DNA of 64,000 nucleotides from Geomonas silvestris. GTDB lineage: Bacteria > Desulfobacterota > Desulfuromonadia > Geobacterales > Geobacteraceae. How positions within the stretch are numbered: the first letter of the stretch is position 1; each line of letters begins with the position of its first letter. The notes below the pieces were generated by a model. That model saw only the letters and a list, made by a program, of their open reading frames with translations, did not search any database and had not been told where the DNA came from. The position numbers were made by a program, and so were the translations under genes. Positions 19,291-28,000 of the stretch are shown here, piece by piece. The DNA is taken from the NCBI RefSeq assembly GCF_014193515.1, contig NZ_BLXX01000002.1, forward strand, positions 186,001 to 250,000. Reading direction: 5' to 3'.

Positions 19291-20271
19291 TCAGGAATTC
19301 CCCCCCTCACGCAAGGGGCGGCTGATCTGCACCGCCTTGTTCCCCCCGCTGACTCCAGCAATGCCCATGAATTTCTTGGTCCCGCCCACCTTGACCAGAA
19401 GCTCGTTGCGGCTACTACCTTCCAACATGACGGTGTCTCCCGGAGTGAGCTCCAGGAGTTCCGACAGGGTTATCGTGGCGCCCCCCATCTCGACCGAGAG
19501 GTCGAGCGGCGCGTCCAGCAGTTCCTCGGAGAGCCGGTAGGACCAGAGCGGGTCCACGGCCATCATCTCGGTCTGCACGCCACGCTTCAGCTTGTCGCGG
19601 ATCGGCTCGACGGTCAAAAACGGGATGGCCAGCGTCATGTTGCCGACCGTCTCCTCGATCTGGATCTTGAGCGACATGGTGACCACCTGGTACTCCGGCG
19701 GCACGATGTTCACCAGACGCGGGTTCATCTCCATGCGCAAAAGGTTCATGTTGACCGGGCACAGCGGCGCCCAGGCACGTTCCAGGTCGGCCAGCACGTC
19801 CTTGACGATCTTCTCGATCAGCCTGAGCTCGATCGAGGTGAAGAGCCGGTTGATCCCCGGGCCGATGGTGACCCCGCTGCCGCCCAGGATGCTGTCCACG
19901 ATGGTGAAGACCAGCGTCGAGTCGAAGGCGACCAGGGCGGCACCCTTCAGGGGCTCCATCTTGTAGATCGCCATGCAGACCGGCGACGGGAGCACGCTCA
20001 TGAAGTCCCCGAACTTGAAGGGACGCGCCTCCTCCTTCTTGATCTCCACCATGCGCCCCAGCCGGTTGGACAGGGTGACCCGGTTGTAGCGGATGAACCC
20101 GTCGTAGACGATGTCGAGGTTCGGGATGACCCGGTGCGCCTCGATGTCCAGCAGGTCGAACTGCTCCGCCTGGGGTCCGCTTTTGGCCAGCTCGAGTTCG
20201 GGGTTCAGCGTCCCCTCGAACACGGCCGCGACCAGGGCGTCGATCTCTTCCTTGGTGAGAAGTTTCTCCAT
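19291..20271 (-). CDS. fliM: FliM, flagellar motor switch protein
   Basis: The protein has 326 residues. It starts MEKLLTKEEIDALVAAVFEG, the N-terminal segment that binds phospho-CheY. The CheC-like middle domain contains the GGSGVTIGPGINR loop and FTSIELRLIEKIV, and the C-terminal SpoA domain ends at MGIAGVSGGNKAVQI. It binds CheY-P and sets rotation direction. The cheY at 45823-46185 is a possible partner. It starts 12 bp after fliL ends. Confidence 0.97.
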   Translation of the reverse strand: MEKLLTKEEIDALVAAVFEGTLNPELELAKSGPQAEQFDLLDIEAHRVIPNLDIVYDGFIRYNRVTLSNRLGRMVEIKKEEARPFKFGDFMSVLPSPVCMAIYKMEPLKGAALVAFDSTLVFTIVDSILGGSGVTIGPGINRLFTSIELRLIEKIVKDVLADLERAWAPLCPVNMNLLRMEMNPRLVNIVPPEYQVVTMSLKIQIEETVGNMTLAIPFLTVEPIRDKLKRGVQTEMMAVDPLWSYRLSEELLDAPLDLSVEMGGATITLSELLELTPGDTVMLEGSSRNELLVKVGGTKKFMGIAGVSGGNKAVQISRPLREGGNS

Positions 20272-20283
20272 CAGGGGATCCCT

Positions 20284-20835
20284 TTACTGCACCACGAAGT
20301 CGGTGAAGTATACCTTGCTGACCTTGTTGGTGCCGATGATCCGGCTGGTAGCCGAAAGGATCTGCTCTCTCAGGGTGTTCTTGCCCTGCAGATCCTGGAT
20401 CTCCTGCATGGTCTTCGTGGTGAGCAGAATCAGGATGGCGTCGCGCAGGGCCGCGGTCTTGGTGTCGAGTTCCGGCTTCACCTCGGCGTTTGCCATCTCG
20501 AACTCCACCTTGAGTTTCAGGTAGCGGATCTCCTGGCCGTCGTAGATGTTGACGATGAAAGGCTCGAGGGGGTAGCTGCTTGCGCTGGCCTTCCCTTCCT
20601 TGCCTTCGCCGTGACCGCCGGCTTCGGCGGGCTTGGCCTCGCCGTGGCCGCCCTCGGCCTTGGCGTCCGCCTTGGCTTCCACCTTCTGAGCGGTCTTATG
20701 GTCACCCTTGCCACCCATGACGACTGCGGCACCGCCGCCGACAGCCAAGAGAGCTACCGCCGCGCCGACGATGATCAGCAGTTTCTTTTTATCCTTCGGT
20801 GGTGGGGCATCCTGGTTTTTTGCCTGTTCGGCCAT
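20284..20835 (-). CDS. fliL: FliL, flagellar basal-body-associated protein
   Basis: The 183-residue protein has a short cytoplasmic tail rich in Lys and Pro, a membrane helix (about 19-40) and an Ala/Lys/Glu/His-rich linker (about 45-85). A periplasmic SPFH-like FliL domain follows (YPLEPFIVNIYDGQEIRYLKL ... NKVSKVYFTDFVVQ). It stabilises stator-rotor coupling. The ATG at 20835 is chosen because the upstream in-frame extension crosses the sigma-54 promoter at 20888-20903. First gene of fliLMNOPQR-flhB. Confidence 0.93.
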   Translation of the reverse strand: MAEQAKNQDAPPPKDKKKLLIIVGAAVALLAVGGGAAVVMGGKGDHKTAQKVEAKADAKAEGGHGEAKPAEAGGHGEGKEGKASASSYPLEPFIVNIYDGQEIRYLKLKVEFEMANAEVKPELDTKTAALRDAILILLTTKTMQEIQDLQGKNTLREQILSATSRIIGTNKVSKVYFTDFVVQ

Positions 20836-20887
20836 ACCGGTTCTCCTTTTGCGCTTGTCGCTTGATAGCGTAACGTCTGAGTCCCTT

Positions 20888-20903
20888 TGCAACCAGGGTG
20901 CCA
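20888..20903 (-). promoter_or_regulatory. Sigma-54 promoter of the fliL operon
   Basis: The minus strand reads TGGCACCCTGGTTGCA, an exact fit to TGGCAC-N5-TTGCA with correct GG-GC spacing, 53 bp upstream of the fliL ATG. Confidence 0.9.
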
Positions 20904-21309
20904 GTTCGAGATATTTCTCCCCCTTCTCGGGCAACATCCCTGCTGCCGTCGGCATCTCCGTGAAATATCGGCCGGGACTGCCCCCCTGTTCCGGCCATGC
21001 CGGCGGGGTGGTCGCCGGGCCAGACGCCGGGCTTTTGAACCGATCCGGTCAATGTTTTGACTGCCAGCGCCTAAGCCCCCCGCGTTTCCGGGCCGGCCCC
21101 GGCTGTCAAATTGTTCGCGGGTGACCGCCTTGGGCCCGACACCCGCCCGGCCCCGGACCTCTGCCCCCCGGCACCGGCCCGCGCGAGCCGCTTCCGGGGT
21201 TTCACCGGCGCCCCGCCAGGCGCAGCTCCCGGCAGGCCCGGCGCCGGTCCTGCCGGCCACGCGCTCTCCGGGACGGCTCGGGAAAAGCGCAGGGGCAGCG
21301 CCGAAAGTT
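20904..21309. other. GC-rich divergent intergenic region
   Basis: About 400 bp lie between the fliL promoter and the promoter of the plus-strand lipoprotein operon. I see no convincing gene: the open frames here lack ribosome-binding sites and give Arg/Ala/Pro-rich translations. Enhancer sites for an NtrC-type activator would be expected within this stretch, but I cannot identify the motif. Confidence 0.5.
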
Positions 21310-21325
21310 TGGCAGGGGGCTTGCA
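21310..21325 (+). promoter_or_regulatory. Sigma-54 promoter of the flgO-type operon
   Basis: TGGCAGGGGGCTTGCA fits TGGCA-N6-TTGCA with correct spacing. It lies 142 bp upstream of the lipoprotein ATG at 21468. Confidence 0.8.
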
Positions 21326-21467
21326 TCACCCCTGCCGTAGTGTAACGGTCGGGCCAAGGGCACCGACAGCGTCCGGGCGACCCGCATTGCTTATAGGGGG
21401 AAGCCGGCGTATCAACCTGGCCTGTGGCGGCGCGCTCCGTCCTATCCGGCAGTGGAGGTTTCATTTC

Positions 21468-22139
21468 ATGGTTCTGCGTTTGGCTCTCTTTCTCGCTCTG
21501 CTGACGGCGCTCGGCTGCGCCTCGCGGGTTCCCGTGGCTGTCAACCACTCCCTGACCACCCAGAAAAAGGCCAAGGCGGCCCACCACTGGGACGTGCTGG
21601 CCGAGGACATCGCGCAGCAGACCAAGCTTGCCCTGTCCGACCCCAAGAAGCCGTTTCCCAAGAAGCCGATCTACATCAGGCCCGGCGGGGACTCCGCCTT
21701 CGACACCGCCTTCCGCAACTTCCTGATCACCCGGTTGGTGAACCAGGGGGTACCGGTGACCGCGGAGCCGCGCGAGGCGCTCGCCATCAGCTACGACACC
21801 CAGCTGGTGCGCCACGACAGCAACCGCTACACCCACATTCCGGGGACGCTCACCACGCTGGCGGCCGGGGTCTGGGTGATCCGGGACCTGGCGGCAGGGG
21901 CGGCCGCCGATGCGGCCCCCGCCACCCTGGGGCTCACCGCGCTCGCCGACTACGCCCTGGGGCACTACGCCGGTGGCGCGACCCACACCGAGCTCATCGT
22001 CACCACGACGATCCTGGATCACGCGAGCTACCTGTTCAGGAAATCCGACATCTACTACCTGGAAGACGAGGACACCGGGCTCTACAGCAGCGCGGCCCCG
22101 AGCCGTCCGGTGAAGGAACTGGGGGTGGTGGCACGATGA
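21468..22139 (+). CDS. Outer-membrane-type lipoprotein, unknown function
   Basis: The 223-residue protein has a lipoprotein signal ending LLTALGC (lipid-modified Cys about residue 17). The body is mixed alpha/beta; residues 130-160 are Ala/Gly/Leu-rich (IRDLAAGAAADAAPATLGLTALADYALG) and could form a membrane-associated hairpin. The start has GGAGG upstream; the longer open frame from 21111 is ignored. It overlaps the FlgO-like gene by 4 bp and is under a sigma-54 promoter, suggesting a flagellum-associated envelope role similar to the FlgP/FlgT company of FlgO. No named family recognised. Confidence 0.8.
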   Translation: MVLRLALFLALLTALGCASRVPVAVNHSLTTQKKAKAAHHWDVLAEDIAQQTKLALSDPKKPFPKKPIYIRPGGDSAFDTAFRNFLITRLVNQGVPVTAEPREALAISYDTQLVRHDSNRYTHIPGTLTTLAAGVWVIRDLAAGAAADAAPATLGLTALADYALGHYAGGATHTELIVTTTILDHASYLFRKSDIYYLEDEDTGLYSSAAPSRPVKELGVVAR

Positions 22140-22678
22140 GACACGTACTTACGGCGCTGGCGCTGACCCTCTTTACCGGATGCGCCTCCCTTTCCGGCTC
22201 GACCCAGCCCGACGGGGACGACTTCTTCATGCAGTCCAACTACCGCGCGGTGGACCAGCTCTTGACCCACATCCCCGCCTCCAAGGCGCTGAACCGCCAG
22301 CAGCCGATCGTCGTGGCCTCCCTGGTGAACATCGACGACCTGTACAGCTCGCGGCTGGGGCGCACCCTCTCCGAACAGCTCGCCACCCGGCTCACCCAGA
22401 GCGGCTATTCGGTGGTCGAGCTCAAGCTGCGCGACAGCATCTTCGTGAAACAGCTGCAGGGCGAGCTTTTGCTCTCCCGCGAGCTCAAGGACATCACCCG
22501 CACCCACAAGGCCCAGGCGGTCCTGGTGGGGACCTACTCCGAGGCCAACGGCCAGGTGTACCTCACCATCAAGCTGGTCGGCGTGGCAGACAACGTGGTC
22601 ATCTCGGCGCAGGACTACCTGTTGCCGCTCAATTCCAGTGTCCGGTCGCTGCTTTGGGGCAGCGCCAAGCAGCCCTAG
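22136..22678 (+). CDS. flgO: FlgO-family outer-membrane lipoprotein
   Basis: The 180-residue protein has a lipobox LFTGC at about residues 13-17. The rest matches the FlgO domain: QPIVVASLVNIDDLYSSRLGRTLSEQLATRLTQSGYSVVELKLRDSIF and AVLVGTYSEANGQVYLTIKLV (read in pieces). FlgO proteins of Vibrio and Campylobacter relatives are surface lipoproteins needed for normal motility. It starts by ATGA overlap with the preceding lipoprotein. Located next to, but on the opposite strand from, fliL. Confidence 0.82.
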   Translation: MRHVLTALALTLFTGCASLSGSTQPDGDDFFMQSNYRAVDQLLTHIPASKALNRQQPIVVASLVNIDDLYSSRLGRTLSEQLATRLTQSGYSVVELKLRDSIFVKQLQGELLLSRELKDITRTHKAQAVLVGTYSEANGQVYLTIKLVGVADNVVISAQDYLLPLNSSVRSLLWGSAKQP

Positions 22679-22700
22679 TCCGGCGTAACCAGGAGAAACC

Positions 22701-23333
22701 ATGAGAAGTTCGCACGTCAGAATTTTGTTGTCCTGCCTGCTGGTGGCCTGTGCCGCCTCCGGCGCCGCCGCAGCCGAGGTCGGCAGCGGCTACCTCTCCG
22801 TCAAGGGGGGGAGCTACCTTCCCAACGGCAAGAGCGGCAGCCTCAAGAGCTTCGATACCGGCTACAACGCCGAGGTGGCCGTCGGCTACCGCGCCGAGAA
22901 GTACGCCGCCATCGAGATCGGCACCGGCATCTTCAGTTCTTCCAGCACCGTCAGCAATGCCGACGCCAGCTCCAAGATGAGCCTCTATGGGATCCCGGTG
23001 ACCGCGACCGCCAAGGCCATACTTGACCTGGAGAAGCTGGACCTCTTCGCCGGCGCGGGCCTCGGCTACTACTTCGCCTTCGTCGACAACGACGTCACCT
23101 TCAACCAGGGCCCCCCTCCGGTGCACGAGAGCAGCCACGGCGGCGCGCTCGGCTATCACCTGGTACTGGGCGGGGACTACAAGCTCTCCGAGCGTTTCAG
23201 GGTAGGCGCGGACTTCAAGTATTTCGTCGCCAAGCCGGAGCTGGAGCTTACCGACGCGCAGAACGTGAAGACCCGCTCCAAGTGGGACGTGGGCGGCACG
23301 GTCATCAACGCGGGGATCAAGTACCTGTTCTAG
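22701..23333 (+). CDS. Outer-membrane beta-barrel protein
   Basis: The 210-residue protein has a cleavable signal peptide (about 1-25, ending AAAA). The remainder alternates polar and hydrophobic residues with many Gly/Tyr/aromatic positions (GYLSVKGGSYLP, VAVGYRAEKYAAIEIGTGIF, GAGLGYYFAFVD, RVGADFKYFV) and ends in Phe, typical of an 8-stranded OmpA/OmpW-like barrel. It follows the FlgO-like gene by 22 bp and is closed by a terminator at 23359. Ligand unknown. Confidence 0.85.
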   Translation: MRSSHVRILLSCLLVACAASGAAAAEVGSGYLSVKGGSYLPNGKSGSLKSFDTGYNAEVAVGYRAEKYAAIEIGTGIFSSSSTVSNADASSKMSLYGIPVTATAKAILDLEKLDLFAGAGLGYYFAFVDNDVTFNQGPPPVHESSHGGALGYHLVLGGDYKLSERFRVGADFKYFVAKPELELTDAQNVKTRSKWDVGGTVINAGIKYLF

Positions 23334-23358
23334 CTAAAACGTAGTAGTAAGAGGATCA

Positions 23359-23387
23359 AAAGGGATGCGCCGCCGGCGCATCCCTTT
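23359..23387 (+). terminator. Rho-independent terminator after the barrel gene
   Basis: GGGATGCGCC / GGCGCATCCC forms a 10-bp perfect stem with a 3-nt loop followed by six T, 25 bp after the stop codon. Confidence 0.93.
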
Positions 23388-23524
23388 TTTGTTCGGAACT
23401 CTCCCGCAAAAAAGGTGCGGCTCACGACAATTTAAGACTCTGACTTCTTTTGCATTCAGCTTTGCGGCCGATTCCTCGTCCCCCCTTTGCGAAAGTTCCT
23501 CCTGGAATTTCGGGGAGACCACAT

Positions 23525-23636
23525 CTCCCCCGCCCTTGACGGGAGGGGGTCGGGGGGTGGGTGAAGCTGCCATCGGCAATGAAGTCGGGGCACCTTCCCC
23601 CTCACCCTGTTCCTCTCCCGCAAGGGGAGAGGGGAC
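23525..23636. repeat. Dispersed palindromic repeat, copy B
   Basis: It has the layout of the copy at 1781-1890: a short hairpin with TTGAC loop, GGGGGGTGGGTGAAGCTG, an about 25-bp variable part, CACCTTCCCCCTCACCCTG, and a second hairpin CCTCTCCC-GCAA-GGGGAGAGG. It lies between convergent genes. Confidence 0.75.
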
Positions 23637-23705
23637 CCGAGTGCCGCCGGCCGCGTCCCCGGCATGAACGACCTCCCGGGATTTCCGCGCCCCCCTTTTG
23701 CTTGC

Positions 23706-23751
23706 CAAAAAAAAGAAGCTCCCCCGGGCCGGCGGCCGGGGGAGCTTCTTT
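23706..23751 (-). terminator. Rho-independent terminator of the cohesin-like lipoprotein gene
   Basis: A long GC-rich inverted repeat (GAAGCTCCCCCGG ... CCGGGGGAGCTTC) is flanked by eight T residues on the minus-strand 3' side, 52 bp after the stop of the minus-strand gene. It may work from both sides. Confidence 0.9.
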
Positions 23752-23803
23752 GTGCGCGTCAACGTTTCGACGGCAGCGTCGGACCCGCCGCCACGAGCTG
23801 CCG

Positions 23804-25000
23804 TTAGGGGAGTACCGGCACCACGTTGGCCGTCTTGATCTCGAAAAGTGCCGTACCGTCGAAACCGAAGAGCTGGGTCCCGGAGATCTGGAAGTCGCCG
23901 GTACTGGGGATGACCCCCGGTTGCGCCACATAGGTGACGGTGGCGAATTCCCCGAGAGCGAAACCCGGATCCGCTATGACGGCGAGCGTGAGGACACCCG
24001 GAGTGCTGTCGGTCGGGTCGCTGTAATTGAGCCCCGCCGTGGCCGCATGGCTCGCCTTCCCGGAGGTCACCACGACAGGAGTCCCGGCGCCGTTCTTCTT
24101 GAGGGTCACCCCGGCGGGGAGGGTAAGCGTGGTCTGCAGCGAGGTGATGGGAGCCGTGGCTTGGCCCTCGGTGTACAGGTACAGGGTGCCGGTGAAGTAG
24201 CCGACCTGGCCGATACCCGGCGGAAGGCTGCCGACGCCGGTGTGGTTGTGGCTGGTGTCGTTCAGAAAGTCGCTGACCCCCTGTTTGAAGTCGTTGACGC
24301 TGGTTGCCGAGAGCCGCTCGGTCGCGGCCAGTTCGCTGTACCAGGAACCAAGTACGCTCTCCACCGAGCCGGCGTTTGCTGCCAGCTTCGAGATCCCGGC
24401 CAACGCAAGGGTGTAGTTTCTCTGGTTGTCGCTCGCAGCGGCCATGGCGGTAACGCCGGGATCTACCGGGGGGGTGGCCACCACGTCGAACTGGAACAGG
24501 TTCGATACCAGGGCATTGGCGGCCCGCACCGCGCTTGGAGCCAGCTGGGTGCCGGTGCCCAGGGCCTTGCGGGTGGCAAGTTCGGTAAGCGGGGTAACCG
24601 ATACGCTCACCGCGCTGCTGCTGTCGATCACCTGGGCGGCCCGCAAGGGTGCCGACTCGCTGACCGTGGCGCTCGACCCGGTCGCCTCGTCGGTGTAACT
24701 GCCGCTCACCTGGACCAGAACCACGCCGGTGTAGCTCCCCAGGTTCGCACTGTAGAAGCCGGCCGAGTCGGTGCTGGTGCTCTTCAGCAGGATCTTCCCG
24801 TTGAGGTCGCCGTTTGACGCGGGGGCGTAGATCTCCACCTTCCCCTGCTTGATGAGCCCCTTGGAAGCCACGCCGCTTATGGTGGTAACCGAGGGGTTCG
24901 GCCCGCCGGGTGAACCGGTGCTGCTCCCCCCGCCCGCACAGCCGGCAAGGAGCAGGAGGATTTGAGCTGCTGCTAAAAGGTAACCCTTCTTAGTACTCAT
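23804..25000 (-). CDS. Lipoprotein with a possible cohesin-like C-terminal domain
   Basis: The 398-residue protein has a lipobox LLLAGC near residue 21 and then a Gly/Ser/Pro linker. An N-terminal carboxypeptidase-regulatory-like beta domain (about 40-115) and a helical middle with VTPLTELATRKAL (about 130-150) resemble the 606-residue lipoprotein at 62054. The last 150 residues are beta-rich, with TLTLPAGVTLKK, NYSDPTDSTPGVLTLAVIADPGF and a YVAQPGV turn, a pattern like cohesin folds. The neighbouring upstream gene ends in a dockerin-type repeat pair, which strengthens this reading. The cohesin call is pattern-based and unverified. Confidence 0.7.
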   Translation of the reverse strand: MSTKKGYLLAAAQILLLLAGCAGGGSSTGSPGGPNPSVTTISGVASKGLIKQGKVEIYAPASNGDLNGKILLKSTSTDSAGFYSANLGSYTGVVLVQVSGSYTDEATGSSATVSESAPLRAAQVIDSSSAVSVSVTPLTELATRKALGTGTQLAPSAVRAANALVSNLFQFDVVATPPVDPGVTAMAAASDNQRNYTLALAGISKLAANAGSVESVLGSWYSELAATERLSATSVNDFKQGVSDFLNDTSHNHTGVGSLPPGIGQVGYFTGTLYLYTEGQATAPITSLQTTLTLPAGVTLKKNGAGTPVVVTSGKASHAATAGLNYSDPTDSTPGVLTLAVIADPGFALGEFATVTYVAQPGVIPSTGDFQISGTQLFGFDGTALFEIKTANVVPVLP

Positions 25001-25034
25001 GATTTACCACCTTGATATCGTGTTGAGTAGTTCG

Positions 25035-28000
25035 TCACCAAGTGACGCGCCCGACCACCCGGGCCAGGATCATGTACGCATCGCTTGCGTCGATTTTGCC
25101 GTCGGGATCGGGCTTGGCGTTAAAGGGAGCCAGGTCGCCGTGGCGCAGCTGTTCGGGCGTCGGCGTCACCTTTTTCACCGCCATCTGCAGGCAGAGCAGG
25201 GCGTCCGCCAGATCCACCTTGCCGTCCAGGTTCACGTCGCCGTCCGGGTCCGTGCTGAAGCTGAAGCTGTAGGTGCTCCCCAGCGTGTTGTGCGCGTAGT
25301 CCGCGATGCCGGTGCCGAGGGTCGCCGTGTAGGTGGTGGCGTAGGCCAGGGGCCCGTTCGGGGTCAGGGTCGCGGTCCGGGTCGCCGGGTCGTAGCTCAC
25401 CTGGGCGGTCGCACCGTGGTCCAGGTAGAAGGTCGTGCCGTCCACGGTTGCCGGATCGAGGTTCTTGCTGAAGGTCGCCGTCACCTTGGTGCCGGCCACG
25501 CTGATGCGTTTGGCGCCGTCGGCCGGCGCGACCCCGGTCACCGTGGGGGGGATCCGGTCGATGGTCCAGGAGACGGTGTTGGCGCTCGTCTCCTGGTTGC
25601 CGGCGGCGTCGCTGGCCTGGACCGCGAAGACATGAGCGCCGTTACTGAGCCCGCTGTAGCTCTGGGTGCAGCTGGTGGCCGGCGCACTGCCGCACGCGGA
25701 GCAGGGGGCGGAGACGCCGTCCAGGGTGCAGACGAACCGGGAGGGTTCGTTGGCTACGAAGCTGAAGCTCGACACGAGCTGGTTGGAGAGGGCCGCCGGC
25801 TGCGCGGTGATGCTGGAGACCGGGGCCACGTTGTCGATGGTTACCGAGCTGGTGGCGGCGACGGCCTGCTGGTTGCCGGCGTTGTCGGTGGCGACCGCCT
25901 GGATGGTGTAGCTGCCGTCGGCCAGGGTGCCGCTGGTGTAGACCCAGCTCTTGCCGGAGCTGTTGTAGTTGGCGGCGCCGCTGCTGGCCACCTGCCCCAG
26001 TCGGTCGGTGAGCGTCACCGCCACCTGCGCGATCCCGGTGCCGGGGCTGGGGTCGTCGGCGCTGCCGTTCAGGGTGACCAGGTGCCCCATCAGGTAGGGG
26101 TTGGCGAGCGCAACGATGCTGGATACCGGCGCCGCGGTATCGATGGTCACGTTGCGGCTCACCACCTGGGAGACGTTCCCCGCGATGCTGCCGTCCAGGG
26201 CCGGAGCCACGTCAAGCACCCGGGCCTGCACCGTGTAGGCGCCGTCGGGGGGGAGCTGCCAGTTGTAGCTCCAGGCGGTGGTGCCGGTGGCGTCGTTCCA
26301 GGTGAGGGTACCCGGCGGGTTCGCGGAGCTGAACACCGCGACCTGCACCTTCTGAAGCGGCAGCCCGCCTACAGCGGCCTGGGCCGTCCCGGTGATCACC
26401 CGCGGGGTGGTGCTCCCCACCAGCGCCGCGTTGAGCGGTGCCACGAGCTGCACGTCGGGGAGCGGGTTCGCCACGATGACGCTCACCGTGGCCGGGTTCG
26501 CCTGCAGGTTGCCGGCGTTGTCCACCGCCTGGGACTGGACCGAGTAGGTGCCGTTCACCGGCAGGCTCCAGAGGTAGTTCCAGCTGGACCAGGGGAGTGC
26601 CGGACTGAGTGCCGCGTCGGCCGCGGCTCTGGCAATGCCACCGTTCACCGTGAGGTTCACCCGGCCCACCCCGGAGACGGAGTCGCTCGCGGTGCCGGTG
26701 AAGCTGTAGCTCGCTCCGGAGAGCGGCCCCGCCGGCTGGCCCAGGGTGGAGAGCGGCTTGTTGTTCTTGTCGACGATCCAGCTCACGGTCTGGGTGGTGG
26801 GCGGGGTGGCCGCGGTGTTGCCGGCCGGGTCCGTCGCCTGAACCGTGAAGACGTGGTTGCCGTCGGAGAGGTTCGTGAAGCTCTTGGGGCTCGTGCAGGG
26901 GGCGCTCACCCCGTCCAGGCTGCAGACGAAGGTCGAGTTGGCCTCGCTGGAGCCGAACCCGAAGCTCGCGTCGGAAAGCGGGCTGTAAAACGGCGGGGCG
27001 CTCAGGATCGAGGTGACCGGCGGCGCGGTGTCGATGGTCCAGCTGTAGCTCTTCACGCTGGTCTCGACGTTCCCCAGCGAGTCGGTGGAGATGACGCCGA
27101 AGGTGTGGCTCCCGTCCAAAAGTGCGCTGTAGGAAAAGGGGGAGCTGCAGGAGACCGTCAGGTTGTCCAGGGTGCACTGGGAGCTGGAGCCGGCCTTGTC
27201 CACCGTGAAGCTGAAGGAGCCGCTCGCCGAGTTGCTGAGCGCCGCGGGCCTGGCGGAGATGGTGGTCACCGGCGGCACGTTGTCCACGGTGAGGGTGACC
27301 GTCGAGAAGGCGCTCTGCACGATGCCGTTTGAGTCGGTGGCGCGGGCCGAGATGACGTAGGGGCCGTTTAACGGGAGCGGGGTGGTGGTCCAGGTGTAGC
27401 TCCACTGGGTCCAGGAGTTGAGCGTCTGGTTCTTGGTGGCGGCGTTCCAGGTGGCGCCGCCGTCGGTGGAGATCTCCACCTTGGTCAGGTTACTGCCGGT
27501 GCCGTCGGCGCCGGTCACCTGGTTCTTGTCGATCGCGGTCCCCGAGATGACAACCGGGTTGCGCACCGTCCCCCCCAAAGGCTGGGTGATGGTGGCCACC
27601 GGCGGGAAGCCGCCCTTCCCCTGCAGGTAGCTCGTGACCGGTTGGTTGGGCGCGTCGGAGGCGACGACCAGCGCCGCGGTCTTGGTGCCGGTCGTGGTCG
27701 GCGCGAAGTTGACCCCGACGGTGCAGAAGTCCCCTGCCTCGATGACGGTGCTGGGGAGGGTGCACTGCCGGCTGCCGGCCGCCACCACGTGATAGAGCCC
27801 GGCGTCGGTGCCGGTGAGGGTGAGCGACGAGACGTTCAGCTGCAGGGTTCCGGTGTTTTGCAGGGTGAAGACGGTGGTCTTGCCGTCGTTCACGTTGACG
27901 ATGCCGAAGTCGACCGGGGCGCTGGAGAGCGGCGCGGCCGGGGTCACCGCGGAGACCGGGCTCAGCTTCAGGGCGAAGATCCTGGAACCCGCGGTCCCGG

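Noticed and set aside
24999-27332. A 777-residue plus-strand open frame
   Set aside because: It is antisense to the propeller/dockerin gene, has a Val/Gly/Arg/His-rich composition typical of a shadow frame in GC-rich DNA, and shows no domain or ribosome-binding site.
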